Below, one piece after another: positions 52,293 through 62,906 of a stretch of 64,000 bases of DNA. The stretch lies in assembly GCA_016716835.1 (NCBI GenBank), contig JADJUW010000001.1, positions 1,260,001 to 1,324,000 of the forward strand. The letters are read 5' to 3'. The notes beneath the pieces are model-generated. The model saw only the letters and a list, made by a program, of their open reading frames with translations. It made no database searches and was not told where the DNA came from. The number at the start of each line of letters is the position of its first letter. Within the stretch, counting starts at the first letter, position 1. A program made the translations under genes and the position numbers. The stretch comes from Myxococcales bacterium (GTDB lineage Bacteria > Myxococcota_A > Polyangia > Haliangiales > Haliangiaceae).

Positions 52293-53852
52293 CTAAATTA
52301 TCGCGGCAGGCGTTGCCGGCGGCAGGCGTGTCAGTAAGGACACGCGTGCCCGCGGCAAATAGCGGACAATATCGAGCGCGGTCGCGCCGCGCGCGCCGAG
52401 CCGGCGCCCCATGAGCGCACCTGCTTGCGCGTGCAGGCCAACGCCCGCCGCGACGACGCTTACGTGCGACGGCAAGCCGAGGCCTGTCGCATCGTCTCGG
52501 CGCGGCGCGGCGGCCGCCTGCGCGAGCAGCGATGCCAGCACGCCGGCGAGTACGTCGCCGCTGCCTGCAGTGGCCAGCGCCGGCACGTGCGCGGCGACCA
52601 CCAACACGCGGGCTCCATGCGCGATCACCGTGCCTTCGCCCTTGAGCACCGCGGTTACGCGGAAGCGCGCTGCCAAGGCGAGCGCCGCCGCAACGCGATC
52701 GGCCTGCACCTCGGCTACAGAAAGGTCGAGCAATCGCGCCGCCTCCCCGGGATGAGGCGTGAGCACGGTGACGCCGGCGTCGCGCCGCGCCGCGGGCATA
52801 CGCACCTCGCCCGCCGCTAACAAATTGAGCGCATCGGCATCGATCACGAGCGGCAGGTCGCTGCGCAGCGCTCGCGCCAGCGCCTCTATGGCATCGGCAT
52901 CGCGGCCGAGGCCTGGGCCAACCACACACGCATGCGCCGGTCGCGTCCACAGCGCGGCATCCTGCGCCCACGAGGTCATCACCGGTGCTGGGGCACGCAC
53001 CTCTACGTTATCTGGCGCGACGAGCACGACGGTGCCCGCCCCTGCGCGTAGGGCGCCATAGGCAGCCAGCCGCCCCGCGCCGCGCATGCCTGGCCCGCCG
53101 CCAACGCAGAGCACATGGCCGCGCACGCCCTTGTGCGCCTCCGCCGCCTCACGCGGCAGCCATGCGGCGGCATCGCGCGGCGAGATGAGCTGCGCGCGTG
53201 CCACGGCATTTGTCTCGGCCGGTGAGAGGCCAATGTCCGCAAATCGGACAATGCCCACCAGCCCCAGGCCTGGCGAAACCGCGTGCGCGAGCTTGTAGGC
53301 GCCACACGCGACGGTCATGTCGGCGCGTACCGCCGCCGCCGCGATGCCCGTGTCGGCGTTTATCCCCGAGGGGACATCCACCGCGATCACATAAGCCGCG
53401 CGCGGATACGCGGCGATCGCCTGCGCCGCGGCGCCATCCACCGCGCGCGCCACGCCGGTGCCAAAAATCGAATCGACGACCAAGGCACCCTCGACGTCGG
53501 CCAGATAAGCGGCCATGGCAAATGGCTTAAGCTCGCGCGCTATCACGCCATCTGCGGCCGCGTCGGCGCTCGCCGTGCGTGCCGCCTCCGTCCGCGGTGG
53601 CGCCACGGCCCATACGCGCACCGGCACGCCCGCCGCGGCCACGACGCGCGCGACAACGTAGCCATCGCCGCCATTGTTGCCGGGGCCGCACACCACGACC
53701 ACGCGCGCCGCCGGCGCCTGCCGCCACCGCGCCAACACCACGTCCGCGACGCCCGCCCCGGCGCGCCGCATCAGCTCGCTTTGCGGTACGCCCCTCGCCA
53801 TGAGCGCGGTCTCGAGCGCCAGCATGTCGGCGATCGAGACCACCGGCCTCAT
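52293..53852 (-). CDS. nnr: Bifunctional NAD(P)H-hydrate epimerase / ADP-dependent dehydratase
   Basis: A 519-residue two-domain repair enzyme. The N-terminal YjeF_N domain (about 1-215; VVVCGPGNNGGDGYVVAR, VDSIFGTG, VDVPSGINADTG) epimerises damaged NAD(P)HX. The C-terminal ribokinase-like domain (about 230-500; VGPGLGRD, VTVLTPHPGEAARLL, VLKGEGTVIAHG, TAGSGDVLAGVLASLLAQ) dehydrates it using ADP or ATP. Both active sites look intact. The ATG overlaps the glmM stop by four bases. Confidence 0.95.
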   Translation of the reverse strand: MRPVVSIADMLALETALMARGVPQSELMRRAGAGVADVVLARWRQAPAARVVVVCGPGNNGGDGYVVARVVAAAGVPVRVWAVAPPRTEAARTASADAAADGVIARELKPFAMAAYLADVEGALVVDSIFGTGVARAVDGAAAQAIAAYPRAAYVIAVDVPSGINADTGIAAAAVRADMTVACGAYKLAHAVSPGLGLVGIVRFADIGLSPAETNAVARAQLISPRDAAAWLPREAAEAHKGVRGHVLCVGGGPGMRGAGRLAAYGALRAGAGTVVLVAPDNVEVRAPAPVMTSWAQDAALWTRPAHACVVGPGLGRDADAIEALARALRSDLPLVIDADALNLLAAGEVRMPAARRDAGVTVLTPHPGEAARLLDLSVAEVQADRVAAALALAARFRVTAVLKGEGTVIAHGARVLVVAAHVPALATAGSGDVLAGVLASLLAQAAAAPRRDDATGLGLPSHVSVVAAGVGLHAQAGALMGRRLGARGATALDIVRYLPRARVSLLTRLPPATPAAII

Positions 53853-55210
53853 GCAGCGGCCCCGCAGGCCTGGACTAGCATGGCGGCAATCGCCTCGGCG
53901 TGCTCGCGAATCATCGGTTCGTCCGGGCCCTCGATCATCACGCGCGCCTTAGCCTCGGTGCCGCTATAACGCACGAGCACGCGGCCTTCGTCGCCAAGCC
54001 GCGCCTCGACCGCCGCGATCGCGCGCTCCACCTCGGGCATTTGCGCCAGCGGCACCTTGCGCGGCACCTTGACGTTGACCAGCACCTGCGGGCTTTTTTC
54101 CATGCAGCGCGCCAACTCCGACAACGGCTTGTCTTCGCGCACCATGGTCGCGAGCACGCTCAGCGCCGCGATGATGCCATCGCCCGTGGTGCAGTGGTCG
54201 AGAAACACCATGTGCCCCGATTGCTCGCCGCCGAGGTTGTAGCCGTGCTTGCGCATCGCCTCGACCACGTAGCGATCGCCAACCTGCGTCCGCACCAAGG
54301 CGCCGCCCGCCGCCTTCATGGCGCGCTCGAGCCCAATATTGGACATGACCGTGGTGACCAAGGTGTTGTGCGCTAAGGTCCCACGCTGCAGCATGCGCGT
54401 CGCGGCGATCGCCATCACCGCGTCGCCGTCGATCACGTTGCCGCGCTCGTCGCACAAGATGAGCCGATCGGCATCGCCATCGAGCGCCAGCCCAAGGTGT
54501 GCATGATACAGCCGCACCGTCTCCGCGAGCTGCTCGGGGTGCAAGGCGCCGGCTTGGCGATTGATGTTTTGGCCGTCGGGCTTGCAATGGATGCTGATGA
54601 CCTTGGCACCGAGCTCTTCCATAATTGCCGGCGCGACCTTGTACGCCGCGCCGTGGCCGGCATCGATGACGATGCGCAGGCCTTCGAGCGTGAGCTCAGC
54701 CGGGAAGGTCTGTTTGCAAAACACGATGTAGCGGCCGCGCGCGTCTTCAATGCGAGTGGCCTTACCAATCTCGCTCGAACGCACACGCCCATCGGCCAGC
54801 TCAGGCGACGCCATTAGCGCCTCAATAGATGCCTCGACCTCGTCGGGGAGCTTGAAGCCGTCGTGCGAGAAGATCTTGATGCCATTGTCTTCAAACGGAT
54901 TATGCGACGCCGAAATCATGATGCCCGCATCGCAGCGCATCGACGACGTAATAAACGCGACGCCAGGGGTGGGCAGTGGCCCCGTGAGCCACACGTCGCC
55001 GCCCATTGCGACGATGCCGGCGGCGAGCGCCGACTCGAACAAATAACCCGATTGCCTGGTGTCTTTGCCGATCGCGATGCGCGGCCCGCGGTTGCCCTTG
55101 CGCAGGCGCAGCGCCACTGCCATCCCTAGCTTCATTACGGTTTCGGGCGTCATAGGCTCGACATTCGCCAAGCCGCGCATGCCATCGGTTCCAAAGAGCT
55201 TTCGCGTCAT
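53849..55210 (-). CDS. glmM: Phosphoglucosamine mutase
   Basis: A 453-residue alpha-phosphohexomutase that converts glucosamine-6-phosphate to glucosamine-1-phosphate for UDP-GlcNAc and cell-wall synthesis. The phosphoserine loop is GIMISASHNPFEDNGIK, the metal loop DGDADRL, the sugar-binding loop GGEQSGH and the phosphate-binding loop RYSGTEAKAR. Length matches GlmM. It lies between folP (15 bases upstream) and nnr, in a gene order widely conserved in bacteria. Confidence 0.97.
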   Translation of the reverse strand: MTRKLFGTDGMRGLANVEPMTPETVMKLGMAVALRLRKGNRGPRIAIGKDTRQSGYLFESALAAGIVAMGGDVWLTGPLPTPGVAFITSSMRCDAGIMISASHNPFEDNGIKIFSHDGFKLPDEVEASIEALMASPELADGRVRSSEIGKATRIEDARGRYIVFCKQTFPAELTLEGLRIVIDAGHGAAYKVAPAIMEELGAKVISIHCKPDGQNINRQAGALHPEQLAETVRLYHAHLGLALDGDADRLILCDERGNVIDGDAVMAIAATRMLQRGTLAHNTLVTTVMSNIGLERAMKAAGGALVRTQVGDRYVVEAMRKHGYNLGGEQSGHMVFLDHCTTGDGIIAALSVLATMVREDKPLSELARCMEKSPQVLVNVKVPRKVPLAQMPEVERAIAAVEARLGDEGRVLVRYSGTEAKARVMIEGPDEPMIREHAEAIAAMLVQACGAAA

Positions 55211-55225
55211 ATGCTGGGCTGCATG

Positions 55226-56143
55226 CTACCGCGAAATGGCGGGCGCTGCCTCACTCTCGCGCCAAGCCGCGTAGATTTGGCGAGATTGCGCAATGTTGTG
55301 GACGCGGATGACGTGCGCCCCGGCGGCGATCGCGGCGACATTTACATGGCCCGTGGCGACGTCTAGCTCGGCCGTGGTGGGTGTCGGTGTCGCGCGCAAG
55401 CCTCGCGATGCCGCCCACGCCTCGTCGGCGAGCAGCGCGCGAATAAACCGCTTGCGCGATGCACCGATCACCACCGGCGTGGCGGTCGCCGCCATTAAGG
55501 TGGGCATCTCGGCAATCAGTTCGAGGTGCGCGCCCGGCGAGGCGCCCTTGCCCATGCCGAGCCCCGGATCGCACCACACATCGCCTCGGCGACCGGGCGG
55601 CCAACTGAGAACCTGCGCGTGCCACGCGTCGGCGATCTGGGCGGCTCGCGGACATTGCTCGTCGACAAACATGGCGGAGAGCGACGACGACGCCACGTGG
55701 CCGGCAATATATATGACCGGCTGCGCGGCGACGAGCGTGCGCATCCCGGCATCGAAGCGACCGCCCGAGATGTCGTTGACGACCTCGGCGCCCTCTGCGA
55801 TCGCGATCGCGGCGACGGCGGCCTTGGTCGTATCAATCGAGATCGGCACGACGCCCCAGCGACACAGTGCGCGCAAGGCGGGCAAAACGCGAGCTAGCTC
55901 CTCGGCTTCGCTAACGGGCGTGGCGCGAGGATTGGTCGATTCGCCGCCGAGGTCGAGCATATCGGCGCCATCCGCCACCAACGCCTCGGCTCGCCGCATC
56001 ACGGCCGCAACGTCGACTAACTCACCGCCATCGGAAAACGAATCGGGCGTGACATTAAGGACGCCGAGCCAGTAGGGGCGCGAAGCGGCCCACGTGCCCG
56101 TGCGAAAGGTCGCGCGCAGCGCCGCGCGGCGCATCGTCTGCAT
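55226..56143 (-). CDS. folP: Dihydropteroate synthase
   Basis: A 305-residue TIM-barrel enzyme that joins pterin pyrophosphate and p-aminobenzoate in folate synthesis. GVLNVTPDSFSDGG, DLGGESTNPRATPVSEAEE, VVNDISGG, WCDPGLGMGKG, GASRKRFI and a terminal IRVHN motif give a complete active site. ATG 56143 starts six bases past the ftsH stop. The ftsH-folP-glmM order supports the assignment. Confidence 0.97.
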   Translation of the reverse strand: MQTMRRAALRATFRTGTWAASRPYWLGVLNVTPDSFSDGGELVDVAAVMRRAEALVADGADMLDLGGESTNPRATPVSEAEELARVLPALRALCRWGVVPISIDTTKAAVAAIAIAEGAEVVNDISGGRFDAGMRTLVAAQPVIYIAGHVASSSLSAMFVDEQCPRAAQIADAWHAQVLSWPPGRRGDVWCDPGLGMGKGASPGAHLELIAEMPTLMAATATPVVIGASRKRFIRALLADEAWAASRGLRATPTPTTAELDVATGHVNVAAIAAGAHVIRVHNIAQSRQIYAAWRESEAAPAISR

Positions 56144-56149
56144 CGCGCG

Positions 56150-58114
<1,965 letters not shown>

Positions 58115-58148
58115 CCCCTAGGTGCGCACCCGCAGGTGGCCTGAAAGC

Positions 58149-59417
58149 CTAACCGTTTGGCCTGGATGTCACATTTTGGGGACCCACGGGGGCATCAAAG
58201 GCTGCGCCCACATGCTCGGCCCAAGCGATTTCGCGCGATTGCTGGTTAACCAGCACCCAGGCGCTGGCGCGACGCGACGCGGGCACTCTCGCCTGCGCAA
58301 ACAAATCAGAGAGCTTGCCCGAGCGGCCACGCAAACGCAGCGGACGCATTTTGTCGCCAGCTCGCCAGTGACGCCACGCGTATCCCGCGGGCGGGGCAAA
58401 TGGCGGAGCTGCCGCGCGACTCGCGTCGGCCGGGGGCACCAGCGTCGCGTCAGCGATAAAGGCGATTGTCGAGAACTCCTTGCGGACGACGCCGCCGGCG
58501 ACATTGAGTTGTTTGGTTTCGTCACTGGCGCACATGGCAAGCACCGCCTCGCGGTGCCGCCGCGTCGCGCCGTGGCCCGAAGCGCGACGCAGCCAACGCG
58601 CCACCACCCAGCGCGCAAGCGCTGGCGGCGTTAACCTGAGTTGCTGCGCGTCGAGCTCGCCGCCCGGCGCGACGACGCGCTGCCACCAATGGCGGCGCAG
58701 CGGACGCGCAGCGCGATACCAAGCGTCTAGTTGCCGCGACACCGCGGCGAGCGATGCCACCACGCTCGGCTGCTCGCGCGCGAGCATCGGCATGATGTCG
58801 AGGCGCAGGCGCGGCCGCAGCATGGCGCGATCCTCGTTCATGGGGTCATCCCACACCGGCAGCGCGTGCGCTTTGACATACGCCTCAACCGCAGCGCGCG
58901 GCATAGCGAGCCATGGGCGAAGGTAAATGCCACGCCGAGGCGCGATGGTGCGCAGGCCCGCGAGATCAGTGCCGCGCAGCAGCCTCATGAGCACAGTCTC
59001 GGCAACGTCGCGCTCGGTATGCGCGGTCATTACCCAAGCCAGCCCGAGTTCGGCCTGCAGCTGCGCCAGCGCCGCATAGCGCGCCTTGCGCGCCGCAGCC
59101 TCCAGCGAGCCGTTGCGCTCGACCACAATCTCGCGCACCAACGCGTGCATTCCCAGCGATGCGGCCCAGGCTGCTACGCGCGCGCCAACCTCGGCGCTGC
59201 CAGCTTGCAAGCCGTGATCAATATGCAAGACGACGACGCGGTCGCCCCATATCCCGTGCGCGACGTGCGCAAGCGCCAGCGAGTCGGCACCGCCCGAGCA
59301 CGCGACGCCGATGCGCGCTTCCGCCGCCAGCCCGCCGGGCGTCGCCCCCGCTAATGCTCGCCTAAGCGCACGCGTGAGCTGATCGGCGGCGCGGGTCACC
59401 GGGCGGTTATACCCCAA
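58149..59417 (-). CDS. tilS: tRNA(Ile)-lysidine synthetase
   Basis: A 422-residue N-type ATP pyrophosphatase that converts C34 of tRNA-Ile(CAU) to lysidine. The PP-motif reads VACSGGADSLALAH, followed by VLHIDHGLQ, TAHTERDVAETVLMRLLRGT and RPWLAMPRAAVEAY, all TilS signatures. The C-terminal domain (DKMRPLRLRGRSGKLSDLFAQARVP) is present. TTG 59417 is the furthest start; GTG 59399 is likely, since TATAAC just before it could be a -10 element. Ends 34 bases before ftsH. Confidence 0.94.
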   Translation of the reverse strand: MGYNRPVTRAADQLTRALRRALAGATPGGLAAEARIGVACSGGADSLALAHVAHGIWGDRVVVLHIDHGLQAGSAEVGARVAAWAASLGMHALVREIVVERNGSLEAAARKARYAALAQLQAELGLAWVMTAHTERDVAETVLMRLLRGTDLAGLRTIAPRRGIYLRPWLAMPRAAVEAYVKAHALPVWDDPMNEDRAMLRPRLRLDIMPMLAREQPSVVASLAAVSRQLDAWYRAARPLRRHWWQRVVAPGGELDAQQLRLTPPALARWVVARWLRRASGHGATRRHREAVLAMCASDETKQLNVAGGVVRKEFSTIAFIADATLVPPADASRAAAPPFAPPAGYAWRHWRAGDKMRPLRLRGRSGKLSDLFAQARVPASRRASAWVLVNQQSREIAWAEHVGAAFDAPVGPQNVTSRPNG

Positions 59418-59507
59418 AGCGTAGGCCGCGTCGGCTATGGAAGCACGACCTCCACCGGTTCGGCCGACCGCTGGACGAGAATGGCGATCATCGTTAAGCT
59501 CGCCGAC

Positions 59508-60446
59508 ATGAAATGGCGCGCGGCAACCTGCTCGGTTCTTTGGTCGCTTGTGGCGTGCGGACGGCCCCCTGCGACCACGACGGGCTCCGAACCGCCGCCT
59601 GCCCCACTCGCCCCCGCTGCGTTCGTGCTTTCGGATGACGTTTGGCCCGAGGTTGAAGCATCCCCAGGGGAAGCCCGTAAAACACTACAGCACGAGACCA
59701 TATTGGTCAGCATGGCCCTACCCGCTGACGCCACGGTGGAGCTCGATCGCCTCGCATACGGGCACCCCGTCATCTACGTCCGGAGCAACGGCGTTCGCGT
59801 CGATATCACATGGAGCGGCTCGGCATATAACCCAGAGTTTAGCGCCACACCGCCCACCTTCGGCCGCACGCCCGTCCATCAAATTTCACGTGCAACCGGC
59901 AACGAGACGGTGCACTACATTCGCGACGGCATCAACACAGTGGTGGGCTATGTCCGCGGCGCAACCTGCGAAGGCAAGTTGCTGCGCGAAGCCGAGGTCG
60001 AGCGCGCCTTCCAACTTTGCGCCAGCATGCGTGTCCCACGCCCCGGTGCGCTTGTGAAGCGGCCAACGTCGTTGCTGCGGCATCTTCCGTACCTTGCCTA
60101 CGAGAAAGATTCGACGCCGATTTTGGGCAAAACGCCGCCAACTGCGTTTGCAGGACACATTGCAGTCCAGGCGTTTCCCGGACCGTGCAATGAGACTGAC
60201 ATCCGGGAAATAAACACAAGCGGCGAGGTTGAATTCGCGACGGTGCAGCTGCCTCATGGCGCGACCTTTGTGCGTTCCTGCTTTCAAGGCACGGGCGCCG
60301 CGCGCGTGTTGACGTGGGCCTCCGCGTGGTCAACGCGCAGGGGGCATTGCGTCAGGGTTGATATCCATGAATCGATGGATCCGATTACGCCAGCACAACT
60401 CGATTACATCGCGCGGCTAAGCGACCTGGTTCTTGCCGACGGCTGA
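59508..60446 (+). CDS. Putative lipoprotein of unknown function
   Basis: A 312-residue protein. A short signal (MKWRAATCSVLWSLVAC, Cys17) is followed by a Pro/Ala/Glu linker and a beta-rich mature part without a known motif. There are several Cys residues (CEGKLL, FQLCASM, GPCNETD, RSCFQG) that may be disulfide-bonded. ATG 59508 fits the lipobox best; ATG 59481 is an alternative. Neighbours give no functional hint. Confidence 0.55.
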   Translation: MKWRAATCSVLWSLVACGRPPATTTGSEPPPAPLAPAAFVLSDDVWPEVEASPGEARKTLQHETILVSMALPADATVELDRLAYGHPVIYVRSNGVRVDITWSGSAYNPEFSATPPTFGRTPVHQISRATGNETVHYIRDGINTVVGYVRGATCEGKLLREAEVERAFQLCASMRVPRPGALVKRPTSLLRHLPYLAYEKDSTPILGKTPPTAFAGHIAVQAFPGPCNETDIREINTSGEVEFATVQLPHGATFVRSCFQGTGAARVLTWASAWSTRRGHCVRVDIHESMDPITPAQLDYIARLSDLVLADG

Positions 60447-60529
60447 TGGTGGTCTGTTAATCCGCGGGAGAGGTGTTGCTAGTGGTGATTCTGCCATGGC
60501 CTGTGCTACTAGGTGGAGCGTAAGGCCTC

Positions 60530-62212
60530 ATGACAGACAACACAGACAAACCAGCATCGTCGTCGACCACGCCGCTTGCGCGACCCAGTAGCGCCGCCAT
60601 TTCGGCGCCCTCCGCGGCAGGGCGCATGAACGCGCTGTTTGAGGCCGCAAATCCAGCGGCTGCGGTTGCGGCGCTGCCCGTGCCGCAGCTCTACGAAATT
60701 GTCACCCAGGTTGGTTTTGGCGACACCCAGGAGCTCATCGAGCTCGCGACGCCCAAGCAATTGCGCGGTTGCATCGACATCGACGCGTGGGACCGCCACG
60801 AGCTGACCATGGCGACGATTACGCCGTGGCTTGGCGCCATTATTGAAGTTGGCCCGGAAAAAGTCACGGCAGTGTGGGAGGCGCTCGACACCGAGATGCG
60901 CGCGCTCTTGCTGCAGCGGCATACGTTTATCTATGACCTATCGCTCGGGGAAGAGCCGGACGACAGCGACGATGCGGAGCTTTTGTTTACGGTCGATACA
61001 TTTTTTTGCATCAAGCTGCTCGGCGATGACACGCACAATCGCCTCGTGCGCAGACTCATTGAGGATTTGTATCGCGGCGATTCCAACCTCGCGCGCCATA
61101 CGACTACGTGCGCGCGTTCCGAGCCGCCTGCGGAGCTCGAGGACTATGCCTATCGCTGGCGTTCGGGTCGTATGGCCGACCTCGGCTTTGCCGATTACTA
61201 CGAGGCGCTTGAGCTGTTTCGCGTGCTCGAACCCGCGTCGGTCAAGATCGGCGAGAACTCGCGCGAAATCATTGACGCGGCGATTGCGGGCGAAGGCGAC
61301 GGCGATGCCAACGACGTCACGCACTCGCTGCCCGAGTTGGCGCGGCAAGAACTGCGCGGCGCCAATTTTTACGGCAAGGCGCTCGCCTCGCTGCTCCACG
61401 AGCGGCCCGGCGAGGCAGCACATTTCGAGGCGGCGTCCGCCCTGCTGGTCAACAAGCTGCTGTCGGCGGCGCGCGTGCGGCTGGGCGATAGCGATGCCGT
61501 GACCCGCGCCGCGCGCTACGCGTTTGCCACGTTGTCGCTGGGCCTTGAGCATGTCAGTGGCGGCAACCTCGAGCGCGCAGTCGCGGCGCTGGGCTCAATT
61601 TCGCTGATGCGCCTGCATCGCGTCGGCTTCTCGGTCAGCGTCGCGGTGGCCAAGTATGCGCGTGCCTTGGTGCCCGGCGCCAAACTTGCCGACGACGGCA
61701 CGCATCGCATCTTAGCGGCGCTCTCAGGCGCGCGGCCGTGGATGCCCAAAGACCTCGATACGCCGCCCGCGGCCGGCGTGCGCCCTTTCTCATCGCTGGC
61801 CGACGTCAGCGCCGCAGCGCAAGCGCTCGCCATCATCGCGCTGCGCATTCGCATCGCCGAGGGCCTCGGCGCCGATTTGCAACAGCGCGCCACCGGCGAG
61901 GTGATGCTCGACGACTATGCGCGCACGGCCGTAGTCCGCGCGTTGCTTGGCGACGCCACGCCGTCGGCGACGCCGCTCGACATCGCCGACTTTGCCGCGC
62001 TCAAGGCCAAATACGAGGCGGGGATTCCGCATATCGCGGAGTCCGCCGCCGCCGCTGCGCTAAAACCGCTGTGGCAGCGCCTAGGCCTTGACCCGTCGCC
62101 GTTTCTCGATGCGCTGATTTTGCGCTACTGCGCCGAAATTGCCGATGGCGTGTTGTCGGCGCCATCGCTTGATCCGCAATTTATCAGCGGCGTGCGCATC
62201 GCCGCCAGGTAG
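60530..62212 (+). CDS. DUF6178 family protein
   Basis: A 560-residue protein with the helical repeats and the LPVPQLYEIVTQVGF / QLRGCIDIDAWDRHELT / WLGAIIEVGPEKVT segments that mark DUF6178, a family of unknown function known from Myxococcota and related Deltaproteobacteria. No transmembrane or catalytic motif is visible. Good ribosome-binding sequence (AAGG) precedes the ATG at about six bases. Convergent with rnc. Confidence 0.85.
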   Translation: MTDNTDKPASSSTTPLARPSSAAISAPSAAGRMNALFEAANPAAAVAALPVPQLYEIVTQVGFGDTQELIELATPKQLRGCIDIDAWDRHELTMATITPWLGAIIEVGPEKVTAVWEALDTEMRALLLQRHTFIYDLSLGEEPDDSDDAELLFTVDTFFCIKLLGDDTHNRLVRRLIEDLYRGDSNLARHTTTCARSEPPAELEDYAYRWRSGRMADLGFADYYEALELFRVLEPASVKIGENSREIIDAAIAGEGDGDANDVTHSLPELARQELRGANFYGKALASLLHERPGEAAHFEAASALLVNKLLSAARVRLGDSDAVTRAARYAFATLSLGLEHVSGGNLERAVAALGSISLMRLHRVGFSVSVAVAKYARALVPGAKLADDGTHRILAALSGARPWMPKDLDTPPAAGVRPFSSLADVSAAAQALAIIALRIRIAEGLGADLQQRATGEVMLDDYARTAVVRALLGDATPSATPLDIADFAALKAKYEAGIPHIAESAAAAALKPLWQRLGLDPSPFLDALILRYCAEIADGVLSAPSLDPQFISGVRIAAR

Positions 62213-62225
62213 CGACGGCACCGTA

Positions 62226-62906
62226 TTAAGTTAGCGTTGCCAGCGCGGCGATCGCCGCGGCGTGTTCCGCGGCTTTCTTTGACTTGCCTGCGCCGCGCCC
62301 GTGCTCGCGACCGTGCCAACTAACCGCGACGACGAACACGCGCGCATGAGGCGGGCCCTCTTGTGATACCAGCTCATACGCCGGCGTGCAGCGCTCGCTT
62401 GCCTGCACGCGCTCTTGTAGTTGCGTCTTCGCATCGCGCGTCGATGCAGCCGAGAGCGCCGCCAGCGACGCCGCGAGCAGGCGCTCGATCATCGTGGTCG
62501 CCGCGGCCATGCCTGCGTCGAGATAGACGGCGCCAAACAACGCCTCCACTGCATCGGCGAGCAAGGCGTCTTTGTCGCGCCCGCCATCGCGCTCCTCGCC
62601 GCGGCCGAGCACGAGCTGTGCGCCGAGCCCAAGCCCACGCGCAACCGCCGCCAACGCCGCCTCGTTAATCACCGAGGCGCGCAGCCGCGACAGCACGCCC
62701 TCCGGCGCGCCAGGAAACTGCGAGAACAGGCGTTGCGCGACAACCAGGCCGAGCACCGCGTCGCCGAGAAACTCGAGCCGCTCATTCGAGCTGCCGCCCT
62801 GCTCGTTAACCGCCGACGAATGCGTCAGGGCCTGCGCCAGCAACTCCGGCTGTGCAAACGCGTGGCCTAGCCGCATTGCCAGCTCGGTTAGCGCGATCTC
62901 GCTCAC
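62226..62906 (-). CDS. rnc: Ribonuclease III
   Basis: A 226-residue dsRNA endonuclease that processes rRNA and mRNA. The signature NERLEFLGDAVLGLVVAQ is present, as is DALLADAVEALFGAVYLDAG with the second catalytic acidic cluster. The C-terminal dsRBD (TQLQERVQASERCTPAYELVSQEGPPHARVFVVAV, GAGKSKKAAEHAAA) is complete. The ATG overlaps the mnmA stop by four bases. Confidence 0.96.
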   Translation of the reverse strand: MSEIALTELAMRLGHAFAQPELLAQALTHSSAVNEQGGSSNERLEFLGDAVLGLVVAQRLFSQFPGAPEGVLSRLRASVINEAALAAVARGLGLGAQLVLGRGEERDGGRDKDALLADAVEALFGAVYLDAGMAAATTMIERLLAASLAALSAASTRDAKTQLQERVQASERCTPAYELVSQEGPPHARVFVVAVSWHGREHGRGAGKSKKAAEHAAAIAALATLT